Source: Anaeramoeba flamelloides (Eukaryota > Metamonada > Anaeramoebidae). Taken from it: a stretch of DNA of 64,000 nt. The notes below the pieces were generated by a model, which did no database searches, was not told the origin of the DNA, and saw only the letters and a program-made list of their open reading frames with translations. Location of the stretch: positions 12,462,001 to 12,526,000 of the forward strand of contig JANTQA010000047.1 of the NCBI GenBank assembly GCA_027625915.1. Reading direction: 5' to 3'. This document shows, piece by piece, positions 47,189 to 58,589 of this stretch (positions within the stretch are counted from its first letter, which is position 1; every line of letters starts with the position of its first letter). Both the position numbers and the translations under genes were made by a program.

Positions 47189-48526
47189 GTATTAACACAA
47201 ATAGACAAATTAAAAAAAATGAATTTTTTTTTATTTATTTCCCTTTTTATCAAAAACTTTCCAAAAATATTGGGAAATAGAACAGATCTTTAGTACTATT
47301 TTATTGGAATATTTTTTCCATATTGTAGAGGAAAAAATTCAATTATAAAAGTAACATGTTATTAAGATTCCCATTTTCAGAAGTAAGTGAACCTAATTAG
47401 GATCAGACCCAAGGAATGAAAATAAAATGTGCTATTATTTATTGTTTATATTCCTCAATTTAATAATTTACTCAATAACCACATAAAGTATGTTTCAACT
47501 GAGTTTTCTAATCTGTGTCTCTTACCGTTCAAGAAAAAAACATGCAAAAATTCAATAGAATTCAAAAATCTAAAATAAATGAAAAAAATTTTTTTTATTT
47601 GTTTTAAGAACAAGAATTCTTTGAAATAAATAAAGTCCCAAAGAAAAATATAAACTGGTTACTGAATTATTAAAATACGTCATAAAAAAACAAATTAACT
47701 CTTAAATATGTCAAATTCCAAAAGGCTGAAAAAAGTTTTTTTTTACCAATAATTATTTATTTCAGGTTAAATCACAAAAAGATTTATCTGTATCTAGCAA
47801 AGGTCTGAAATTCTTTCGCTATAGCATATATAATATCCCTCTGGTTGATTTCTGAGGCAAGTTTTATTACCCACATAATATTTGTGAAAGAGAGTTAACT
47901 TTTTAGATTGTTTGTTCACTCAGGTTTCTAATATCTTATCGAAGAAGGGAACTTTTAAAAATAATTTTTAATCGAATAAAGAACACAAGGTTCTTGAAAC
48001 ACCTTTTAAATGTAGGGGTCAATTTTGTCTAATGATGTTTTGAGATTTAGAATTTTTTTTTTCTTTTGATCGACTTGTCCTTTTCTTCTGTGAAAATACA
48101 AATTTATTCAGAATTTCTTTTTTCTGGTTTTTTTTTGATTAGAAAACAGATCTTTTTTCGAAAATTCTGTTAATGAAGAAAGGAAGAAAAGTTTATTTAA
48201 GGTGCTAGTAAATCTTATTTATTTTTTTTCCCAAAGGTAATAGAGTAATTAATTACAAAGTATACAATTAAACCCTTCATGCAACTTCATTTATCAACTT
48301 TAGAGAAATGATTTATCAGTTTTAAATAAGTTCATTTTTCCAAATTAAATTTTCAGTAATAAGATCTGAGATCCTTTTTTTTATTGGATTTTTGGATCTT
48401 TTCAAAGAAAAAACAATTTACCAAAAATTTTTATTTTGAAGAAATCTCACTTTTGGTAATCCCAGAGAGTCTTATGAACAATTAACCTTGAAACTTTAAT
48501 CTTATTTTAACAATACAATCAAAATA
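47189..48526. other. Spacer, no gene seen
   Basis: AT-rich sequence without recurrent repeats or coding signal. Confidence 0.45.
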
Positions 48527-49004
48527 CAGTGATCAAAATAATACCTGGACAAAGACTATAATCCGTGTTTCAATATATTATCCGTATGTTTTTTCTGCTT
48601 GTTCCAAGGCAACACCCAATCCACTACCAATAGTATACCTAATTCTAAATCAATTTTGAAAGTAAAAGTATGATTATTTTCAGTAAAACTTAAATTATTC
48701 ATGCAAATAGTTGAAAATTTTCCATAATATTCTCAATTTTTTTTTTTGTTTGTTTTTTTAAATGAAAAAATTTTCTTCAAAATTTTACTCTATTTTTTGA
48801 GATAAATTTTGCAATTTGATCTTACATTTTTTCGAATTTCTTTTTAAATAATAGAACTTTAAGAAACCAATGCCCTATTTAATTAGGGTTTATTATCAGT
48901 TTCTTTTAATAGTTAATGTATAGGTATTCTATAACAAAAAAAAAACATGCTTTTTATTTAAAAACACGCATTAAATTTTTTTGAACACTTTATTTTGACT
49001 ACAG
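48527..49004 (+). mobile_element. Mini-transposon, family C copy 1
   Basis: 478 bp. Left end CAGTGATCAAAATAATACC, right end TTTATTTTGACTACAG, with TA on both sides. It matches copies at 54191 (same orientation), 53276 and 57597 (inverted). The terminal sequence and TA target fit the Tc1/mariner type. No open frame is kept. Confidence 0.85.
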
Positions 49005-49055
49005 TAAATCAAATATTGTATCCTAAGAGATCTAAAAAAATTGATAATTTATTTT

Positions 49056-49213
49056 TTTTTATTATTGAAGAAGTGTATATTACACTCTAGTTGCCCGTAG
49101 ACTTGATTTCATGTAAGAGAATTTAAGTGTAAAATCATAGATTTCATAATTATTAGTTAATGAAAATAGTTTCAAACTGTCTTGATTTGAAATTAGTTCA
49201 TTAAGATTTATTT
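49056..49213 (-). mobile_element. LINE 3'-end fragment with target duplication
   Basis: About 155 bases matching the 3' end of the LINE at 42343 (AGTGTATATTACACTCTAG and TGTAAAATCATAGATTTCA). The flanks share AAAATTGATAATTTATTTTT (about 20 bases), which is a good target duplication for a short, strongly 5'-truncated insertion. It lacks the family A insertion found in the larger copy. Confidence 0.75.
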
Positions 49214-49235
49214 TAAAAATTGATAATTTATTTTT

Positions 49236-51040
49236 ATTCACAAACATTTCTTATATTTCCTGAAATTTAAATGATTATGTAATTTTCTTTTCAAATACTT
49301 GTGGTATAAAAAAGGAACTTTTCGTATTAAAATCAGTTATTTGATAATATCTATTATTTTTTTTTATTATAATTATTAATTTGAATTGTTTTATTTTTTG
49401 AAAAATCTTGAAAAAATTAAGTAAAAATTGAAAATTCTAATAATACATTTAATCTTTGGGTTGTCAATAATCTACTGAAAAAAAAATAAAATTAGGTTAT
49501 TAATTATTTATTATAAATAATCTAATTCAAAGGTATTTCTTTTGGTTATAAGTTGAAATTCCCAGGTTTGAAAAAAGTTGTATGTGGGAATTTTTAATTT
49601 GACTGTTTGGTTTTTTTTCTCATATTTTAATTTAATGCAGAGAAAAAATTGATTTGAACTGTTCTTTGAATCAGAATATTATATTTTTTTCCAGTTTAAA
49701 ATAATTATTGTGATTTTTATGAAAAACAAGTATAAGATTTATTCTGAGTTGATTTAGAACTTAGTGATTTCAAATTTAATCTGTATGTTAGTATACCCCC
49801 TTTTACAGACAATAAGATTACATCCTTCTTCCAAATAAAATTATTTTTTTAAAAATAATTCACAATATGCCTGGATTTTGAACTTTTAAAAATGAGAAAA
49901 ATTAATCAGAGTTTTAAAAAAAATAATTCATTTCTGAAAATAACTTTGAAAGTAAGTTTGTTTTTGTAGAAACCAGATTTGAACTTCACTTTTCAATTTC
50001 AAAAATTAGTAAAAAAATTTTTGAATTTGATATTAAATTCACTTGAAGATGTTTTTAATTTATTAGTACACTAAAGAAAACAAGAGCAAACAAGAGATTA
50101 TCTTGAAGGAATTTTAAGATTAAATTACTTAAGTGTGTTGGACTAAGATAGCAAAATATTCTTTTATGTGTTGTTGTCAACCACTTAATTAACCTTTTTT
50201 TTTTGGGTTTTTCATTTTCGAGAAAAAATCATTTCTTTTTTTACCAAGATATAAATTTATAAAAAATATTTTTTTACCTTTTTTTTTTTATAAAATTTTC
50301 AATTATATTATTCTCAATAAGGCCAACAATAACAAGATGAAATCTCAAAAAAAAAAAAAATAGTAAAACAACAAAATCACCAAATAATACAGCTTTCTAG
50401 CCCAATCTTAACCATTCAAAAAATTCAATCTCAGGTTTTTTTAAGATCCTCAATTCTAACAGTAGTAACCAATACTATTTTTGATAATCATAATAGTAAT
50501 AGTAATAAGAAAAAAAAAGAAAAAAAACCAATGATAACAATAATAACAGTAGTAGAACCAAAAAAATCCATAATAACTTCTCTTCTTCATAGTTTTATTT
50601 TTTAATAAAATTTTACATTCTTAAATTTTTCAAGAACGAAAATCTTTGTGAAAATAAAATTGAGAATCTTAACTACAAATCCATTTAAACAAAGATTTTT
50701 TTAATGAAAGGGTTGAAAATTTAAAACTGTTTTCTGCAATTTTTTTAAAAATGATAGGTCAATTTTAACAAGAATATTTTTATTCCTTTTTTTATTGTTC
50801 TTGTTTTTTTTTTTTTTAATAATATCCAAAATTTTTAATTAATAATAAAAGTTATGTTAGATTTGTAAAAAAATTTATAACGTCTTATACCTGGTTACAA
50901 AGTAAATGTAATTGAATTTGCCGATTTTTTAAAAAAAAAGTTTATCATCACTGGTCTTATTAATATTCAAATGGGTATCGTTCAAACATTGTAACCTTTT
51001 CAGAATTTATATTACACACACATATATATATATATATATA
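49236..51040. other. Spacer, no gene seen
   Basis: AT-rich. Short CA/TA microsatellite at about 51013-51040. Low-complexity AAT/AAC stretch near 50460-50570. No gene seen. Confidence 0.45.
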
Positions 51041-51572
51041 AACCCCAATTAAAAATTTTTAACACACCAAAATTCGATTTGTGAAAAAAAAAAACTTATT
51101 TAATCACTTCTCGAAGATTTACCAAATTAGAACCATTCACTAATTGAAATGTTAACACCTTTTTATAAATTACAATACTCACAAAACGAAAAATAAATAA
51201 TTATCAATACAAATAAATCATGGGTGTGTTAAAAATTTTGGAGAGAGCAAAACAAAAAAATACATTAGTAAATTTGTTGAAATTCTATTAGGATTATTGA
51301 TCGATCAAATGGTTAGATACTACCAACTAATTTTATTTGAGTTCTTCTATTTGGAACAACTTGACTTTAACATAATATAAACCTTGTAGAAAAATTTTGA
51401 TCCAACGAAAACTATTAGGAAATTCAAACAATGAAATGAAAACAAAAACTAAAAGATGAAAAAATGATTTTCATATTTTTCAAAAATCAAAATTATCTCC
51501 AATTTCAATTAAATTGTATTATTGTGATTGTTTGGAACGTTTTAGCTGTGTGGAAAATTTTGAATTTTAGTT
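51041..51572 (+). mobile_element. Mini-transposon, family D copy 2
   Basis: 532 bp. Left end AACCCCAATTAAAAATTTTT after TA, right end GAATTTTAGTT before TA. It shares the GATCGATCAAATGGTTAGATAC region with copies at 30049 and 62439. No frame survives. Confidence 0.75.
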
Positions 51573-51719
51573 TATATTCAATCAGTTCCACTTTTCAGTC
51601 ACAAATTTTAAATAACAATTTTAGTTGTCAAAATAATTAAAATTAAGATATATTTATTTCCAAGTTTTTTTTACGGTGGGCTACTCCTCAAAAAACATTA
51701 AAACAAAATATTTTTATGA

Positions 51720-52070
51720 ATGAGAAAAAATGATTGTGATCTAAAAATTGAAAAATTATTTTGTGAAGAATAATCAATTAAACCCCTAGAATATGTTCTA
51801 TTTCTTCAATACTGTTAATTGTAAAATAAAAAGATCAAAATCTTCACTCAACTTTTCAAAAAACATACATCTATCTAGAATTATAACAAATCATCAGTAT
51901 TTCAAATTATCAAAAAGGCAAATGAATAATTTAAGCAACTTTCGAGAATTAAGTATTTGAAAAGTTCTATGATAAATAATCCTTTTTTAGGAAATCTGAA
52001 TGAAAAATTTGTTACCTATATTTTACAAAAAATCAAAAAACTGCAACACTTTGACTGAAAAAGAGTTTAT
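51720..52070 (+). mobile_element. Family A copy 4 remnant interrupted by family E sequence
   Basis: 51720-51814 and about 52039-52070 match the right end of family A (ending TTTGACTGAAAAAGAGTT). Between them lies about 225 bp, part of which (CTGTTAATTGTAAAATAAAA) matches family E in reverse. The left end of the element is gone. Confidence 0.6.
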
Positions 52071-52082
52071 TATCTTTTTAGA

Positions 52083-52307
52083 AACAACTGACAATAAAAG
52101 TTCTCAGAGACACTACTAATTACTTTGATATTTTTAAATTTTTCATTCCCTTTAATTAAATCATTTCCTTTACTTAATTCAGACTTATAAAAATCTATTA
52201 ATTCAAAATATTTCCCATAAATTGCTAACAAAAAATGTTTGTTAAAAAGATTGTTTATCCTCTTTCTCTTTTTTTGATCATATTCTAGGCTTTCTTTTAA
52301 ATTTGAT
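52083..52307 (-). pseudogene. Orphan coding-like fragment, 75 codons
   Basis: In one minus-strand frame about 75 codons read without stop, with ordinary amino acid variety (NNLFNKHFLLAIYGKYFELI, then DFYKSELSKGNDLIKGNEKF). No start codon or splice signals are convincing. Both ends run into other repeats. It may be LINE debris or the relic of a host exon. I do not recognise it. Confidence 0.35.
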
Positions 52308-52942
52308 CATACGTCCAATTAGAGTAAAGGTAATGCCAAAATAACAATTTCACTTTTTTTCTTAATTTTTCACAAATTGAGCTGAAAAATATTTTGTTTG
52401 TATGATCTTTTTTTTTGTTTAATTACAATAATTTTATGTAATCCTTAAGGATTATCCAAATGTTATGGTTAGTGAATACTATTTTTCCATCTAGTAACAT
52501 ATTTATATACTTGCAAGAAACTTTATATAAGGGATCTTGCTAACTTGAAAATTTTAAGTTTTTTTTGAAAAATTTTGAGTTTAGCTAAATCCATTTTTAG
52601 GTTGAATTGATGATCTTTGTTATTTTCTCTTCACAAATCTTAATAGTATTCTTGAAAAAATAAAGAATTCCTTGCTTTCTTCTTTGGTGTATCTAAATTG
52701 ACTTATTAGATGCTGAATTTTTTTGGGTTAATTTTGTTTGGTTGGGTATTCAAAAGCTAAGTGTATTGATTTAGTTAATGGGGTTGTTATTTATTCCCCA
52801 AAAATTTCCTTTTCCAATCACTTCTGAGTTGTTTTTGAATTAAAAAGTCGGTTGTTGACTTTTTTTTTTTTACTTATTTATTTTTTTGAATGCTCAAATC
52901 CAAATTATTCTCAACAAATTTTGAAGAAAAAAATTTCATTAG

Positions 52943-53031
52943 GAAAATGTCACTCCACTTTCTTTTCAAGTATGTTAGAGTGTAGCGAGAGAGTATAAAT
53001 ATACTTGAAAAGAAAGTGGAGTGACATTTTC
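52943..53031. repeat. Perfect 31-bp inverted repeat (hairpin)
   Basis: 52943-52973 is the exact reverse complement of 53001-53031 around a 27-base loop. The arms contain GTCACTCCACTTTC and are richer in G+C than the region. No adjacent gene or element end explains it. Confidence 0.9.
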
Positions 53032-53275
53032 TTAATATCAAAAAAATAGCTTTTTAGTTTTGCCTTGTTTTATACGGGAAATTCAATAAGTTTTTGGATC
53101 AATAAATGATTTTCCAGCCAAATCTCAAAAATCCCAAAAATTGCAATATTTTGACTTTTCCTCAATTCCTTGCCTTTTAAAACTTTTTTTCTGTTTAAAT
53201 TTTTTTATTTCAACCCTCACAGAACATAAAATTCAGATAGTCCTTAATAATAGAGGAATTTTTTTTTCAAATATA

Positions 53276-53755
53276 CTGTAGTCAAAATAACCCGTGCAAA
53301 AAAATATAATGTCTGTTTCAAAATAAAAAGTGTGTTTTATTGTTATAGTTGACCAATACATTAACCAATCAAAGAAACCAATAATAAACCCTAAAAAAAT
53401 ATGGCATTGGTTTCTTAAAGTTCTATTATTTTATAAAAAAATTCTAAAAATGAAGGATCAAATTGCCAAATTTATCTTAAAAAATAGAGTAAATAGTATT
53501 AATAAAATTAATTCATTTTAAATATCAAAAAAATTCAAAAAAATTGAGAATATTAGGGAAAATTTTAAACTATTTCAATTTATAATTTAAATTTTACTAA
53601 AAATAACCATACCTTTACCTTCAAAGTTGATTTTAACTTAGGTATACTATTTGGTAGTAGATTGACTGTTTCCTTGATATAAGAATAAAAAAAAGCACGG
53701 TTAATATTTTGAAAGACGGATTATAGTCTTTGAGCACGCTTTATTTTGATCACTG
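53276..53755 (-). mobile_element. Mini-transposon, family C copy 3
   Basis: 480 bp, inverted relative to copies 1 and 2: it starts CTGTAGTCAAAATAA and ends TTATTTTGATCACTG with TA at both sides. A residual open stretch (53330-53521) has no recognisable product, though a related one is present in the copy at 57597. Confidence 0.8.
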
Positions 53756-54190
53756 TAAAACTCTAAATTTTAAGAGATCTTCATATTTTTTTCAAGGTTA
53801 TCACACAAACTAGTATTTATAATTAGCTTGATAATTTTCACTTATATACTAAATTTCTTTCACGAAAACACTGAGAACATTAAACTTCAAAAAATTAAAA
53901 ACTTTATTAGAAAAACAAGTATCTTTCCATATATTCTCCCTAATGTAATTTCTCACACTTAATTAGCTATAGTCTCAAACTGTGTAAAATAAGAAAAAAC
54001 ATTCAAAAAGAAAAGAACTGAGAATTCCATTAATTAAATTTAACTTTTTCCTTTTTGTAAATATTTATTCCTTTTCTTTTCTTCGACAAACCCAATCATT
54101 CAAAAAATCAAAAAACTTGTTTTTTGTCTTTTGAAACACACCATTATTATTGAATTCTAACTCTTATCAAAATATCTCAAAAACCAATTT

Positions 54191-54671
54191 ACAGTGATCA
54201 AAATAATGTGTGCACAACGACTATAATCCGTCTTTCAAAATATTATCGGTGCTTTTTTTTCTTCTTATACCAAGGCATCATCCAATCTACTACTTCAATA
54301 GTATACCTAAGTTAAAATCAATTTTGAAGGTAAAGGTATGGTTATTTTCAGTAAAATTTAAATTATTCATACAAATAGTAGAAAATTTTTCCTAATATTC
54401 TCATTTTTTTGAAATTTTTTGATATTTAAAATGAATTAATTTTATTAATAATATTTACTCTATTTTTTGAGATAAATTTTGCAATTTGATCCTTCATTTT
54501 TAGAATCTCTTTTTAAATAATAGAACTTTAAGAAACCAGAACTATATTTATTTAGGGTTTATTACCGGTTTCTTTGATTGGTTAATGTATTGGCCTTCTA
54601 TAAGAAAAAAAACACGCTTTTTCTTTGGAAACTCGCATTAAATTCTTTTGCACGTTTTATTTTGACTACAG
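54191..54671 (+). mobile_element. Mini-transposon, family C copy 2, next to actin
   Basis: 481 bp with ends CAGTGATCAAAATAATG and TTTTGACTACAG, flanked by TA. It ends only 127 bases before the actin start codon, so it borders or overlaps the promoter. It forms an inverted pair with the copy at 53276-53755. Confidence 0.85.
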
Positions 54672-54783
54672 TATTTTTTTGTTTTTTTTTTTCCAAAAAT
54701 AACTTTTAACAATCTAAAATCTCCTTTAATAAGCCAAAACTTACCTACCGATCCTTATGTCAAGAATTTTTCAATTTTTTTAA

Positions 54784-55924
<1,141 letters not shown>

Positions 55925-57596
55925 ATGAATTACATTTTTTTTATTTTTTTGTTTCCTTAGAAACACTCTTGAAGGACACAGAGACTTGGTTCATTACCAT
56001 TATTAATTTCTGTTTTTTTTTTTATTGTTATTTTGATTTTTTAAATTTATCCATCCCAACAATATTGTATTTCTTTACAAATTTATATTTTTTTTTATTT
56101 TTTTCAAGTAAACTTTTTCTTGTCATGATCAGATTTATTTAAGGATTCTCCGAATTTCATGATCTGTGAATACTCGTTTGGTGTGTAAAAACATATTTAT
56201 TGACTTAAAATCCGGTTGAGTAAATAGATCTTTTTAACTCGAAAAAATAAGATTTTTTTTCAAAAAAATTAAGGAAGGCAAACCATTTTTTGATAAATTT
56301 AAACATCTTTGTCATTTTAACAACAGCTCTCTCCAATGATTCTTCAAAATTAAGAATACACTACCTTTCTTCCCATTTCAGTTGGTCTAAATCCAGATTC
56401 TTTGTTATTTATTTATTTTGGGATAGATTTCTGTTTCGTTGGTGTTTCAAAATGAAAATTTAGGGAAATGGTTTCTGAACTTTTTCAATTTTGCAATCTT
56501 TGGGATCAATAAACCCATTCTGTTTCCTTTTTCCCTTTGTTTTGGGGGTTTTGTATGTTTGGGTTAGTGCTGTGTCTTCTCTCAATTTTAGTAAATGTGA
56601 TAAGTGAAGAGATCAGCTTGTTTACAATAGGAAGGTAGTTTGGGTTTCTTTATTTCCAGTCGATTATGAGAGATGTACATTATTCTTCTTATTTTTTATT
56701 TGTTCTTCAAAGGTCAATTAGAAAAAATAATTGATATTTGAAAAAAAATTGGGTTGCCTTTGACAGAAACAGAGTTTATACCATAGATGATTTTCCAATA
56801 TTTTTCTTTAGCTTCTGAAGTTGAGTGAGGACAAAGAAGTTATTCTATTCATTTTTTACACATAAACATATTCATTATTATTAAACCTTAACAATTTTTT
56901 TAAAAAAATTTGTTTTCACAATACTTTTTTCAAATATTTTTTATCAAACTAAGCCAAAACAAAGAATAATATTTCAAAGATTAAAGGTGGATTGGATTAT
57001 CAAAAATCAAAAAAAAACGATCAATTACAAAACATTGTACCAAAAGAAATTCAAAAATTTGAGAAAAAATTAAAAGCTTATTTTAGAAACTATTTTGGTT
57101 TACAATCTAAGTAATTGCACTTTTTAATACTGAACCCAATTAATCAAATAAGGTACAAAAAATATATTTTTTTCAATTTACAATTCTTTTCGATTAGGGG
57201 TAAAATTTTCTTTTCAAAAAAAAAGAGTTTGGGTTGATAGGTGAGCTTGCAGGGGTTTGTGAAAAAACATTTATTGTATCTTTTTGATTTTTTTTGTTTG
57301 ACCTTCAAATTTTTTTTGTACAATTAATTTCTCTCAAAAAATCAAAGTTTGTTTCAAAAAAAAAAATTGGATTGGGTTATATGGGAAAGGTTTGGAATAA
57401 TATTTTTAATTACTTTGTTTCCTATATAAGTTATAAGGCAATATAGTGAGCATATTAAAAGAAAAATAAAAATGTAGGGTAAACAATTTCACATTTCTCA
57501 TGATATGTAAGAGAGTTCAACTTGAAATACTATTGTAGTATTTTATTTTACTTGATAATAATAATTCTAATCAATTAATTATAAACAATTACCATT
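55925..57596. other. Spacer, no gene seen
   Basis: T-rich actin 3' flank, then plain AT-rich spacer. 56680-56775 resembles 35000-35090. Confidence 0.5.
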
Positions 57597-58177
57597 CGCA
57601 AAATAATTTGATAAGAAAAGTTTAAACCATGTTTCAAAATAAAACGTGTATTTTTTTGTTATAAAAGACCTAATACATTAATAGATCAAAGAAACTAAAA
57701 ATGAGCAATTAGTTCATTTTGCAAAATAATAAATGAACAAAAGTTTAATTTAGGTTTCAAAATAAAAAACATGTTTTTGATAGAAGACCTAGATATTAAC
57801 CAATCAAAGAAAATAACTATAAACCCTATAGCAAATATGTTATTATTTTCATTAAGTTCTAATATTAAAAATGAAATTCAAAAAATAAAATATCAAATTA
57901 CAAAATTTATCTCACAAAATAATGACTTATTGTTAAAATTTTCATTAAAATCATTCAGAAAAAAAGCGAAAATTATAAAATAATATCAACAAATTGAATT
58001 CCTCATTTAAAATTTTACTGAAAATATCAAGGTGTTTACTTTCAAAATTGATTTTAACTTAGATCTACTCATGGGTAGTGAACTAGATTGTACATTGAAA
58101 CAAATATGAAGAAAAAGGTGGAATAATATTTTGAAACACGGATTATAGTTTTTGGGAACACTTTATTTTGATCACTG
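57597..58177 (-). mobile_element. Mini-transposon, family C copy 4, with a partial internal duplication
   Basis: The right end TTATTTTGATCACTG followed by TA is clear. The left portion (about 57597-57716) is repeated in diverged form at 57717-57840, so the copy has a tandemly doubled end and its outer border is uncertain. Confidence 0.65.
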
Positions 58178-58589
58178 TATACTTTCAATAATATAAAAAT
58201 AAAAAATTCACCGAGAAAGTTTCAAACTTGTTTTCTAATCTTGTTTGAAAGTGGTGAAATAATTAATATTTAAACTTTTATGATGTTGCTCCCTTATTAA
58301 AAAATTTTCGAATTCTTTCGATTGTAAGAATCAAAGAATATGTTCTATACCACAAATATATCACACCCAGAAAATTTACCTGATTCTCAGATTATAGTGA
58401 AATGTTCTAAGCAATCTATAATTGACAGAATAAATATAATCCAAAGATGAAAGTTATTTTTTCAATTTTTGCAATTTCTCTCAATTGATTTCCAAAAAAA
58501 AATCACAATCGAGCAATTTTTTCATTTCACAACCCTAAAGTGTTCATCCGAAAAGTGTTAACTTTTCAAAAACCATAATCTCAAGCAAG
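58178..58589. other. Probable promoter region of the CH-like gene
   Basis: AT-rich; no repeat. The A-rich context AAGCAAG precedes the ATG at 58590. Confidence 0.5.
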
